Assembly: GCF_004023625.1 (NCBI RefSeq)
Contig: NZ_RPDJ01000023.1
Location: 1-64,000 of the forward strand
Reading direction: 5' to 3'
Origin: Streptomyces cavernae
GTDB lineage: Bacteria; Actinomycetota; Actinomycetes; Streptomycetales; Streptomycetaceae
DNA: 64,000 bases
Part shown: piece by piece, positions 51,458 to 59,444 of the stretch
How the letters are laid out: each line of letters begins with the position of its first letter
How positions within the stretch are numbered: the stretch's first letter is position 1
Translations under genes and position numbers: made by a program
Notes under the pieces: model-generated
Databases searched by the model: none
What the model was told of the DNA's origin: nothing
What the model saw: only the letters and a program-made list of their open reading frames with translations

Positions 51458-51721
51458 ATGACACCCGTGGACGAGTGGCCGGAGGCCGACCGCTTCAACA
51501 GCCGTCAGGACGTGATCGACCTCATCGCGTCGGCGCGCGCCGACCTGGCGGAACACCCGGAGCACTGGAACAACAGTGACCTCGACTCGTTCCTGGAGGC
51601 CTGGGGGGCGTTCCTCAACGGGCTCCAGTACGAGTACGCCAACCGCAATGTCGAGGAACCGGCCCAGCCGGACTGGCAGTTGGTGGCCCGCATGATCATC
51701 GCCGCTCGCTCCTACGAGTAG
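51458..51721 (+). CDS. Small conserved hypothetical protein (DUF7660-like)
   Basis: An 87-residue acidic soluble protein (MTPVDEWPEADRF, VIDLIASARADLAEHPEHWNN, LDSFLEAWGAFLNGLQ). Similar short proteins occur in many actinobacteria; I associate the pattern with DUF7660 but am not certain. No known function. ATG 51458 has GAAGGAAAGG directly before; a GTG three codons on is also possible. Divergent from the ECF41 gene, 173 bp between starts. Confidence 0.7.
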   Translation: MTPVDEWPEADRFNSRQDVIDLIASARADLAEHPEHWNNSDLDSFLEAWGAFLNGLQYEYANRNVEEPAQPDWQLVARMIIAARSYE

Positions 51722-52288
51722 CGAAACCACTGAGGGTCCTTGCGATGTGCCCGCGCAGTGCAAGGACATGACTGGCCCGGGTCGCCGCACCCTGACCCAC
51801 CGGGCGATGGCTGAAAACCATCGGTGAAGTGAGGTTGTGACCGCAGAGGTTCCGCTCCGGAAAGGGCGGTACAGGGACAGACTTCACCGCAGCCCACTAC
51901 TCCAGCGCACCGGCAGGGCTTGGTGTCACAGTCCCCGTGGTGCGATGGCCGCCCTATCGTTTCGGACACATCAGCGGTACGGGCCGTGGCTACACTCGCC
52001 GCCCATGCAAGAGCTCGACCGGAAGAAGAAACCGCGGAAAACCCATGCCCGTTGGGCGGGCGCCGACGCCCCCGACCAGCGCGGCGAGCCCGTGGGGCCC
52101 AGGACCGCCCGCGCTGTCCGTACCGCCGGGCCGACGCCCTCCGACGCTCCGTGTGGCGTTGCTCGCAGACCCGGACCGAGCTGGAAGTGGGACCCGGTCA
52201 TACACCGGACGGCGGCCGCCGTCATCGCCGACTCCCGTCCAACGGCCCCCAACCCGACTGTGATTAACGTCATGCCCGGGATGGCGGC
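51722..52288. other. 567-bp intergenic region with element remnant
   Basis: It opens with a hairpin related to the ends of the 10-kb MITE-like element (51731-51770). The following 500 bp have several open frames, one of them Cys-rich on the minus strand (51712-51969), but none resembles a known protein. The promoter for the glycosyltransferase gene should lie near the right end. I suspect degraded insertion-element sequence in the left part. Confidence 0.4.
51731..51770. repeat. Miniature relative of the 10,061-10,302 element ends
   Basis: GTCCTTGC (51736-51743) and GCAAGGAC (51760-51767) are exact inverses, and the left side (GAGGGTCCTTGC....TGCCCGC) matches the left end of the 10-kb element at most positions. 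It looks like the two ends of such an element with the interior deleted; it could also serve as terminator for the gene before it. Confidence 0.5.
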
Positions 52289-54388
52289 GTGAGCCGCGCG
52301 GCAGGACGCCGGCACGCCCGCTCCCGCGATCCCCGCGGGCACTGGCTGCTGCTGGCGCTGATCCTGCCCGTGGTCTTCGCCGCCCTGCTCTTCGAGGGCT
52401 GGACGACCCACGCGGTGGACACCGCCAAGACGCGGCGCCCGTGCACCAGACCCGTGCCCGCGGCGGTGGACGAGAGCGGCCCCGTCCTGCGTCGTGTCAA
52501 CGGGGACCGGGTGTCCTCCGAGGTGGTGCCCGCGCGCACCGTCGCCCTCACCTTCGACGGCGGACCCGATCCCGTCTGGACCCCCCGCCTGCTCGATCTG
52601 CTGCGCAGGCACCACGCGCACGCCACCTTCTTCGTGTTCGGCGCCCAGGCGGCACGCCATCCGGAGCTGATCCGCCGGATCCTCGACGAGGGCCACGAAA
52701 TCGGCTCCAACACCTACACGGGAGCCGACCTCGGCTCCTCGTCGAGCGTCCGTGCCGCGATGGAACTGACGCTCACCCAGAAGACGCTCGCGGGTTCGGC
52801 GGGCATCCGCACCAACCTGTTGCGGATGCCCATGACCACCCAGGTGGACACCCTCTGCGGCGCCGAGTGGAAGGCGGCCCGGAGCGCCTCCGCGGACGGC
52901 TATGTGCTGGTCGCCGCCGACCGGCCGGACCGTGATCCGGTGCACGGTCTGGTCCGGCAGTTCAGCCAGACGGAACTGGCGTACCAGGAGACGAAGAAGC
53001 TGCTCGGCGACCCGCACGCCGACCGGTTCACCACCGTGACGGACGCGGTCGGCATGCCCTCCGCCGAAACCCGGGTGTCCACCGCCGAACGGTGGCAGGG
53101 CAGGGCTGTGAACTGGACCGTGAGGGCCGGTCACACGTTCACGCACGCCATGACCTGGGTGCTGGGCGTGGCGGGCACGCTGGGCCTGCTGCGGCTGATG
53201 ATGCTGACCTTCTTCGCCCGTGCCCATGTCCGGCGCCTCACCCGCCTCCGCCCCGGCGCGCCCTGGCTGCGGGAGGTCAACGCACCGGTGACGGTGCTCG
53301 TGCCCGCCTTCAACGAGGAGGCCGGCATCGAGTCCACCGTCCATTCGCTGCTCGCCTCGACGCACCCGTACCTCGAGGTCATCGTCATCGACGACGGCTC
53401 GACGGATCAGACGGCGGACCTCGCCACCTGGATCAACGACCCCCGCATACGGGTCATCCGGCAGCCCAACTCGGGCAAGGCGGCCGCCCTCAACACCGGT
53501 CTGGCCAACGCGTCGTACGACATCGTGGTGATGGTCGACGCCGACACGGTCTTCGAGACCGACACCCTGCACCGGCTCATCCAGCCCCTCGCGCATCCGG
53601 CCGTCGGCGCCGTCAGCGGCAATACCAAGGTCGGCAACCGGCGCGGGCTGCTCGGCAGATGGCAGCACCTGGAGTACGTCTTCGGCTTCAACCTCGACCG
53701 GCGGATGTTCGAGGTGCTGGAGTGCATGCCGACGGTTCCGGGAGCCATCGGGGCCTTCCGCCGGGACGCGCTCATGGGCGTCGGCGGGGTCAGTGAGGAC
53801 ACCCTCGCCGAGGACACCGACCTCACGATGGCCCTCTGGCGGGCCGGCTGGCGGGTGGTCTACGAGGAGTCGGCCGTCGCCTGGACCGAAGTTCCGGCGT
53901 CCTTGCGGCAGTTGTGGCGTCAGCGTTACCGCTGGTGCTACGGCACGCTCCAGGCGATGTGGAAGCACCGCCGAGCAGTCGTCGAACTGGGTCCGGCGGG
54001 ACGCTTCGCCCGCCGCGGGCTGTCCTATCTGACCCTGTTCCAAGTGGTCCTGCCGTTGCTCGCGCCGGTCGTCGACCTCTTCGCCCTGTACGGGCTGCTC
54101 TTCGCCGATTCCGTGCTGTCGACGGGCGTGTGGCTCGGTTTCCTCACCGCTCAACTTGTCTGCGCGGGTTACGCGTTGAGGCTCGACGGGGAACGCCTGC
54201 GGGCCCTGTGGTCCATGCCGCTGCAGCTGTTCGTCTACCGGCAGCTGATGTACCTGGTCGTCATCCAGTCCGTGGTCGCCCTCGTGCTCGGCACCCGGCT
54301 GAAGTGGCACCGCATGCACCGATCCGGCACGGCGGCCACCGAGCAGCTCAGGCAGCCGGTCACCGCGCGACAACTGTCATCGAGGTGA
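52289..54388 (+). CDS. Glycosyltransferase family 2 fused to a degenerate polysaccharide-deacetylase domain
   Basis: A 699-residue membrane protein: helix at 20-40, NodB-like domain (about 75-270), helix near 290-310, GT2 domain (about 330-560) and C-terminal helices. The GT2 part is intact: VTVLVPAFNEEAG, VIDDGSTD, VDADT near 417, EDTDL near 508 and QRYRW near 545. In the NodB domain the three metal ligands are lost: TFDD is TFDG (Gly91), and the H-T-Y-T-H motif is N-T-Y-T-G (Asn141, Gly145). The RPPYG-like motif is RMPMT and the terminal HD motif is missing. It is likely a polysaccharide synthase whose deacetylase half is inactive. GTG start at 52289 with a weak ribosome site. The LCP gene follows immediately. 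Confidence 0.9.
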   Translation: MSRAAGRRHARSRDPRGHWLLLALILPVVFAALLFEGWTTHAVDTAKTRRPCTRPVPAAVDESGPVLRRVNGDRVSSEVVPARTVALTFDGGPDPVWTPRLLDLLRRHHAHATFFVFGAQAARHPELIRRILDEGHEIGSNTYTGADLGSSSSVRAAMELTLTQKTLAGSAGIRTNLLRMPMTTQVDTLCGAEWKAARSASADGYVLVAADRPDRDPVHGLVRQFSQTELAYQETKKLLGDPHADRFTTVTDAVGMPSAETRVSTAERWQGRAVNWTVRAGHTFTHAMTWVLGVAGTLGLLRLMMLTFFARAHVRRLTRLRPGAPWLREVNAPVTVLVPAFNEEAGIESTVHSLLASTHPYLEVIVIDDGSTDQTADLATWINDPRIRVIRQPNSGKAAALNTGLANASYDIVVMVDADTVFETDTLHRLIQPLAHPAVGAVSGNTKVGNRRGLLGRWQHLEYVFGFNLDRRMFEVLECMPTVPGAIGAFRRDALMGVGGVSEDTLAEDTDLTMALWRAGWRVVYEESAVAWTEVPASLRQLWRQRYRWCYGTLQAMWKHRRAVVELGPAGRFARRGLSYLTLFQVVLPLLAPVVDLFALYGLLFADSVLSTGVWLGFLTAQLVCAGYALRLDGERLRALWSMPLQLFVYRQLMYLVVIQSVVALVLGTRLKWHRMHRSGTAATEQLRQPVTARQLSSR

Positions 54389-54402
54389 GGGTGGTTCAGC
54401 CC

Positions 54403-55683
54403 ATGGGCAGTCGGCCGGACGCATGGCTCGACACCAGCCGGCAGCACGGCGACGGGAAGACACCGGGGGCTCTGGTGATCACGGGCCAAGTGTGGCACCG
54501 CGGCACCCCCTGGCCGCAACAGGCGCCCGCAGGACCGTACGGCGGCGGCAATCCAGAACCGCACGGCAGCCGCACCGTCGAACCGTACGGCAGCCGCACC
54601 GTCGAACCGTACGGCGGCAGCGGTGCCGGCGGACACCTCCGGCACAACGGCGGCGGCCCCCGCCGCCCTGGCACCAGGCCTCCCCGGGTGCGCCCGAGCC
54701 GACTCCGGCGGATCCTCTGCCTGTCGGCGTTCCTGCTCTGCGCACTGCTGGTCACCGCTGCCGGCACTTACGCGTGGGCCTACTACAGGCTCGACAGGGC
54801 GGTGGACCTGGGCTGGTCTGCGGACCGTCCGCCGGACGGGAGGGGCACCACGTACCTCGTCGTGGGCTCGGACACTCGCGACGGGCTGTCCGAGCAGGCA
54901 AGGAAGGACCTGCACACCGGCTCGGCCGGAGGCGGCCGCACCGACTCGATGATGCTCCTGCACACCGGCGCGCACGGCACCACCATGGTGAGCCTGCCGC
55001 GCGATTCCTGGGTGACTGTCCCGTCGTACCTCGATCCGGAGACCGGCAAGCGGCACCGCGCGTCGAAGAACAAGCTGAACGCGGCCTACTCCCTCGGCGG
55101 TCCCCGGCTGCTCGTCCGGACCATCGAGCTGAACACCGGCGTACGTGTCGACCACTACGCGGAGATCGGCTTCGCGGGGTTCGTCGGCGTCGTGGACGCG
55201 GTCGGCGGCGTGGAGATGTGCCTCGACCGGGACATCAGGGACCCGAAGTCCGGAGCGAACCTGAAGAAGGGCTGTCACGATCTCAACGGCATCGAGGCGC
55301 TGGCCTTCGTCCGTCAGCGGCACCAGGAGGCGCAGGGCGACCTGGGGCGCTCCAGGAACCAGCGGAAGTTCCTCTCCGCCCTGGCCCACAAGGCCGCCTC
55401 ACCGCGCACCGCCCTCGATCCGTTCCGGGTCTGCCCCGCCCTCAGCGCGACGCTGGACACCCTCGTCGTGGACAAGGACATGGAGCCGTCGACCCTCGTG
55501 TCGCTGTTCCGGGCGATGAGAGCCGTCTCGGGCGGCAACGGCAAACAGCTCGGCGTCCCCGTGTCGGACCGCGCCCTCAGCACGCCCCGGGGCAGCGCCG
55601 TGCGGTGGGACACGGCGGAGGCGGAGAAGCTCTTCACCGAGCTGGCGAACGACCGGCCGGTGAGCCTTCACGAGGAGGGCTGA
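54403..55683 (+). CDS. LytR-CpsA-Psr (LCP) family protein
   Basis: A 426-residue type II membrane protein: cytoplasmic Gly/Arg-rich N-terminus with a duplicated SRTVEPYG, helix at about 105-128 (ILCLSAFLLCALLVTAAGTY) and an LCP domain with LVVGSDTRDG, GRTDSMMLLHT, SLPRDSWVTVP, NKLNAAYSLGGP and EALAFVRQRH, including the conserved Asp/Arg residues that bind the polyprenyl-phosphate sugar. LCP enzymes attach anionic polymers to peptidoglycan. Its place behind the glycosyltransferase suggests joint work on a wall polymer. ATG 54403 is used; GTG 54385 would give a GTGA overlap with the preceding gene and is a real alternative. Confidence 0.9.
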   Translation: MGSRPDAWLDTSRQHGDGKTPGALVITGQVWHRGTPWPQQAPAGPYGGGNPEPHGSRTVEPYGSRTVEPYGGSGAGGHLRHNGGGPRRPGTRPPRVRPSRLRRILCLSAFLLCALLVTAAGTYAWAYYRLDRAVDLGWSADRPPDGRGTTYLVVGSDTRDGLSEQARKDLHTGSAGGGRTDSMMLLHTGAHGTTMVSLPRDSWVTVPSYLDPETGKRHRASKNKLNAAYSLGGPRLLVRTIELNTGVRVDHYAEIGFAGFVGVVDAVGGVEMCLDRDIRDPKSGANLKKGCHDLNGIEALAFVRQRHQEAQGDLGRSRNQRKFLSALAHKAASPRTALDPFRVCPALSATLDTLVVDKDMEPSTLVSLFRAMRAVSGGNGKQLGVPVSDRALSTPRGSAVRWDTAEAEKLFTELANDRPVSLHEEG

Positions 55684-55828
55684 CCGGCCGGCCGGCGGGA
55701 GTCCCCGGAGGGCGCTCAGTGACATTGCCGATGCCTGATCCGATGTGTGACATGTGGGGTTGGTGATGCAGGGGTGCAGAAACGGCAGGAACTGTGACAC
55801 AGGCAACGTCTGATCTTGGAGGCTTCGA

Positions 55829-56020
55829 GTGCGACCGTTCACCCTCAACTACACCCTGCCCAAGGCGCTTCCGCCCGTGGTGATGTCCTACAGCTTCGAC
55901 GAGTCCCGTCAGCTGAACGTTCTTCCCGACGGCCGCCCGGCCGTCAGTGACCCCGAGCTCCTCCTGATGGTCGGGACGACGACGTCCACCGCCGGTTCCC
56001 AGACGCACTTCGACGACTGA
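55829..56020 (+). CDS. tgmA: Graspetide (ATP-grasp-modified RiPP) precursor peptide, TgmA-like
   Basis: A 63-residue peptide. The leader begins MRPFTLNYTLP and has the segment YSFDESRQLNVLPDGRP, both of which I recall from the putative ATP-grasp-modified RiPP family. The core end TTTSTAGSQTHFDD (residues 50-63) is rich in Thr/Ser donors and ends in two Asp, the acceptors for side-chain ester links made by the ligase. GTG 55829 has GGAGG six bases upstream. The maturase gene follows after 15 bp. No second core repeat is present. Two TGTGACA words lie upstream (55746, 55793). Confidence 0.88.
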   Translation: MRPFTLNYTLPKALPPVVMSYSFDESRQLNVLPDGRPAVSDPELLLMVGTTTSTAGSQTHFDD

Positions 56021-56035
56021 ACGACCGGTGACCGA

Positions 56036-57010
56036 ATGACCGTACTGATCCTCACGTCCGAGGAGGACGTGACCGCCGACATGGTGGTGGCCCAGCTGCA
56101 CGCCACGGGGACACCGATGATGCGGCTGGACCCCGCCGACCTGCCGGGCAAGGCCGTGCTGTCCGCGGAGTACACGCACGGCGGCTTCGACGGCCGGCTG
56201 TCGGTCAACGGGCACGTGGTCAGTCTGGGAGGCCTTCGCTCCGTCTGGGTGCGCAGGCCCGGCGAACCGGCCGCGCACGCGGCCCACCCCTCACCATGGC
56301 TGACCGCCGAGACGCGGCAGGCGCTGTTCGGTGTGCTCCACTCGGCCTCGACACGATGGATGAACCATCCGCGCAACGCCGATCAGGCCCGTCTGAAGCC
56401 ATGGCAGTTGAGGGTCGCTCACCTCAGCGGTTTCGCCGTCCCGCCAACCGTCTTCACCACCTCGCCACGGCTGGCACAGCAGTTCGCCGAGGAGCACCGG
56501 GACGTGGTGGTGAAGTCCGCTTCCGGACCGCCGCCAGGTGACCCCGCCCTGGCCCTGCCCACCACCCTGATCGGCCCGGACGCGGACTTCTCCGACGTCG
56601 CGGCCGGTCCTGCGCTGCTGCAGCGGTACATACCCAAGCGCGCCGACATTCGGCTGACCTGTGTCGGTGCCCGGCTGTTCGCCGCGCGGAAGACGGCGGA
56701 GCCCGGCCAGGTCGACGGCCGCTACGGCGACACCGGGCACTCGTGGCAGGGGATCCCGGTTCCCGAACGCATCGGCAGGTCGGTGCACGACTACGTCGAC
56801 CGTGCCGGACTGGCCTACGCGGCCTTCGACTTCGCCGAGGACGAGGACGGGCACTGGTGGTTCCTCGAGTGCAACCAGGGCGGCCAGTTCGGCTTCGTCG
56901 AGTTGGAGACCGGGCAGCCGATCTCCGAGGCGGTCGCCCTGTGGCTTTCCCGGCGCGAGGACGTCGGTGACCGGCGGTGTCACCGGCCACGGCGAAGAAG
57001 CGGGGTCTGA
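56036..57010 (+). CDS. tgmB: ATP-grasp ribosomal peptide maturase, TgmB-like
   Basis: A 324-residue ATP-grasp ligase. The N-terminal part (MTVLILTSEEDVTADMVV, LGGLRSVWVRRPGEP, STRWMNHPRNADQARLKPWQL) is the pre-ATP-grasp/leader-binding region of RiPP ligases. The ATP-grasp core has DVVVKSASG, LLQRYIPKRADIRLTCVG and the metal-binding WWFLECNQGGQFGFVE near residue 280. It should form ester (or amide) cross-links between Thr/Ser and Asp in the adjacent precursor using ATP. No methyltransferase, protease or transporter is adjacent; the next gene is a convergent esterase. A terminator follows. Confidence 0.92.
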   Translation: MTVLILTSEEDVTADMVVAQLHATGTPMMRLDPADLPGKAVLSAEYTHGGFDGRLSVNGHVVSLGGLRSVWVRRPGEPAAHAAHPSPWLTAETRQALFGVLHSASTRWMNHPRNADQARLKPWQLRVAHLSGFAVPPTVFTTSPRLAQQFAEEHRDVVVKSASGPPPGDPALALPTTLIGPDADFSDVAAGPALLQRYIPKRADIRLTCVGARLFAARKTAEPGQVDGRYGDTGHSWQGIPVPERIGRSVHDYVDRAGLAYAAFDFAEDEDGHWWFLECNQGGQFGFVELETGQPISEAVALWLSRREDVGDRRCHRPRRRSGV

Positions 57011-57021
57011 GCCGCACCGCC

Positions 57022-57051
57022 CGACGGCCGGGACGGGTGCCCCGGCCGTCG
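57022..57051. terminator. Bidirectional terminator between graspetide and esterase genes
   Basis: CGACGGCCGGG (57022-57032) and CCCGGCCGTCG (57041-57051) form a perfect 11-bp stem with an 8-base loop, between two convergent genes. Confidence 0.85.
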
Positions 57052-57064
57052 AGGGGTCAGGGCG

Positions 57065-57868
57065 TCAGCCCCAGACGCTGCTGAGCTTGGCGGCGTAGCC
57101 CTTCGTGTGGCCCGCCGTGTTGGGGTGGAAGATCGAGGTCGGGTCGGCCAGGTTGACCCCGTTGATCCACGGGTCGGAGCCGCACGCCTCGTGCCCGCTG
57201 AACTGCTGGCGCATGTCGATGAAGTAGACGCTCGCGGCGACCGACGCCGCCCGGGCGCCCTCCGCCAGGGCGTCGGCCATTCCGTTCATGGCGGTGCGCT
57301 TGGCGGCGCTGAGGTCGATGGCGCCGCACGATCCGGTCGAGGAGAGCGTCCGCGGGTAGCCGAGCACCAGGACCAGGGCCCGTGGCGCGCGGGCCTTGAT
57401 GTCCTTGTACAGCTCGGTGAGCTGCGTCATCAGCCGGTTCTTGGCGTAGTCCGACATGTAGGCCGTGGCGGACGCGCAGGCGGAGTCGTTCTTGGTGAGG
57501 CACAGCTCAACCACCGGCGCGAACTGGGCGTCGTTGCCGCCCACCGTGAGGGTGACGAGGGAGGTCTTCTCGCTCAGGGCGGACAGCTGGTTGTTCCGCA
57601 CGTCCGCGATGGTCGCTCCGCTACAAGTGACGTCCTTCAACGTGTACGTGGGGTGAGTGGCCGCGTACTGGCGCGGATAGCTGTTCGGGCTCCGCAGACA
57701 GGCACCGCTGGAGGGGTCGTAGGGGGCCGAGCCGACCCCGGAGGCGTACGAATCGCCGAGCGCGACGTACTCCGCTCCTGTTGCCGCCTGGGCGGGGGCG
57801 CTGGCCGCGGCCCCCATACCGGCGAATGCCATCACGGCAGCGACGACAGCCGACGTCAATTTACGCAT
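57065..57868 (-). CDS. Secreted SGNH/GDSL hydrolase
   Basis: A 267-residue exported esterase/lipase: signal peptide to about residue 29 (SAPAQAATG), then block I GDSYASG with the nucleophilic Ser, a Cys pair typical of Streptomyces lipases (GACLRSPNSYP, DVTCSGAT), block III GGND and the Asp/His dyad in DPTSIFHPN. Size and six cysteines match the small extracellular SGNH lipases of Streptomyces, which cut acyl esters. It converges with the graspetide genes and is probably unrelated to them, although a secreted esterase beside an ester-linked peptide is worth noting. Confidence 0.93.
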   Translation of the reverse strand: MRKLTSAVVAAVMAFAGMGAAASAPAQAATGAEYVALGDSYASGVGSAPYDPSSGACLRSPNSYPRQYAATHPTYTLKDVTCSGATIADVRNNQLSALSEKTSLVTLTVGGNDAQFAPVVELCLTKNDSACASATAYMSDYAKNRLMTQLTELYKDIKARAPRALVLVLGYPRTLSSTGSCGAIDLSAAKRTAMNGMADALAEGARAASVAASVYFIDMRQQFSGHEACGSDPWINGVNLADPTSIFHPNTAGHTKGYAAKLSSVWG

Positions 57869-58330
57869 GAGTTCCTTCTGGGGGGTGGGGCCTGAATCGT
57901 GGATCGAAGCTGTTCACCGAACGTTGGGTGAAGCTCGTTCGGCGGGCGCCTGCCGAGTGGTTCCGGCGGTTCCGGAGACCCGGCAGGCACACACAGAGAG
58001 TGGTCGAAGACGGTCTTGGTTCCGTGGGAGGACCGACCACTCCGGCCGCGCATCAGCGACCCGGCCACCTGCTGCCCTCGCCGCTGCGGCAGTCGCCCCG
58101 ATCACCGCCGGAACACGCCCTTTCGGGCGGCATCCGCGTACCTGGCCGGCGCGGGCGCCTGGTTCAGGCGGACACGGGCGGCCCCGCTGACTGCGCCCAG
58201 CAGCAGTTCCGCGGCCACCGTCGCCCCGTCGGAAGGGCCGGGAGCACCCGAGTGCGGGTCTCCCGGCCGCTCTCTTCGCCGTCGGCCCGGCGTCCCGGGA
58301 GCGCGGAGACCGGATGCCGCTCCGCAGCCG
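57869..58330. other. 462-bp intergenic region
   Basis: It lies upstream of the esterase gene (minus) and downstream of the next minus-strand gene. It should contain the esterase promoter. One minus-strand frame ending at 58102 reads ATVAAELLLGAVSGAARVRL and looks faintly protein-like, but has no start region of its own. No repeat or RNA gene was seen. Confidence 0.4.
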
Positions 58331-59278
58331 TCAGTTTCCGACGCGCTGCTGCCAGTTGCCGAAGGACTCCAGCGGATCGCCGTTCTCGAGGGCCCAGGGA
58401 TACATCGTGACCAGGCCCCCGATCGCCCGGAACACCTCACCGGCCTGCGCGCCCCGCCGCGACTGGACGAGCGCGTACGCCAGCAGGTTGAGATCGGCCA
58501 CGGCCGCGGCGTGGTTCAGATAGCCGGGACGGGGCCAGTCGGCCAGTGCGCGCCCCAGCGCTGCCTCGGCGTCCGGGCGGCTCCACAGATGGATCGCGGT
58601 GAGGGCCTCGAGCCCGCCCTGATCGACCGTGTCGTGGTAGAGGTCGATCAGGGCCGCTATCTCCAGGCCCGCCGTCGGAGCGGTGGGCGCCGCCCCCGCA
58701 CGCACCCGGTCGAGGAAGTCGACCGTCTGCCCGTGCGAGCCGCACTCCCATGGGGACAGATAGCCGAGCATCTGGAAATGGGCTTCTCGGTGCCACGGAT
58801 CACGCCTGACGATCTCCTCCCACAGGGGGAAGACCTCCGTGCCCGGTCGTCGCCACAGCCGCAGCAGACCGAGGCGCACCACCCAGGGGTTGGGGTCCTC
58901 CGGCCGCAGTCCGGCAGCCCGTGCGCAGGCGTCGAGGGCCTCCCGGGTCTCGGCCGGGTCCGGGTGTTCCGCGAACCGCGCGCGCAGCATGACGCCCCAG
59001 GCGTACAGCAACTGTGCGTCCGCGTCCTTGGGCTGCTCCTCGGCCCAGGAGCGCTGGAGACCCGGTGAGGTCGACTCCGCGAGGACGCTCGTCCTGTGGG
59101 CCCTGCGGTCCCAGTCCCGGCCGGTTTCCCGCAACAGCTGCTCGATCATGGCCACGGCGAGACTGCGGCCACCGGAGGCCCTCTCCCCGACAAGGCGCTT
59201 GCGCACCTTGCCGAGGTCGGTGTCGTCGAGTTCGGGGGCGAGCCTGGTGGTGGTCCGCCGGCGACCGAGAAGAGCCAT
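58331..59278 (-). CDS. Hypothetical helical-repeat protein
   Basis: A 315-residue soluble protein, largely alpha-helical and Trp-rich, with TPR-like helix pairs (LLYAWGVMLRARFAEHPD, ALDACARAAGLRPEDPNPWV, VRLGLLRLWRRPG) and HREAHFQMLGYLSPWECGSHG. I recall similar uncharacterised proteins in Streptomyces but no function. ATG 59278; a 26-residue upstream extension is rejected because it is not protein-like. Confidence 0.75.
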   Translation of the reverse strand: MALLGRRRTTTRLAPELDDTDLGKVRKRLVGERASGGRSLAVAMIEQLLRETGRDWDRRAHRTSVLAESTSPGLQRSWAEEQPKDADAQLLYAWGVMLRARFAEHPDPAETREALDACARAAGLRPEDPNPWVVRLGLLRLWRRPGTEVFPLWEEIVRRDPWHREAHFQMLGYLSPWECGSHGQTVDFLDRVRAGAAPTAPTAGLEIAALIDLYHDTVDQGGLEALTAIHLWSRPDAEAALGRALADWPRPGYLNHAAAVADLNLLAYALVQSRRGAQAGEVFRAIGGLVTMYPWALENGDPLESFGNWQQRVGN

Positions 59279-59345
59279 GCCCGGAGAGTAGCGAATTTTA
59301 GCCGGACAGTAATGGGTCGAGCTGGATGAATGTTGATCCGATATC

Positions 59346-59430
59346 CAGAGCACCATGGCTCTCTACGGCATCCAGAGCATCCACGGCTCTCTACGGCGTG
59401 CCGAGGAACCCTCTACGGCGTGCTGGGAGA
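59346..59430. repeat. Imperfect repeats of CTCTACGGC
   Basis: CTCTACGGC occurs at about 59362, 59391 and 59411, the first two within a longer unit (CACCATGGCTCTCTACGGCA / ATCCACGGCTCTCTACGGCG). The tract lies between two genes and has no coding role. Confidence 0.6.
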
Positions 59431-59444
59431 CCGGACCACCCGGC

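Noticed and set aside
51712..51969. A Cys-rich 85-codon minus-strand frame.
   Set aside because: No ribosome site, no recognisable motif, and it overlaps both the end of the neighbouring gene and the element-like hairpin.
55788..55810. An ECF-type promoter GGAAC-N15-GTC for the graspetide precursor gene.
   Set aside because: The transcript start would fall at about 55817, directly at the ribosome binding site (55818-55822), leaving almost no leader; the match is probably chance.
58102..58440. A minus-strand frame with a helical-looking end (GAVSGAARVRL).
   Set aside because: It overlaps the 3' end of the better-supported gene at 58331 and lacks its own start region.
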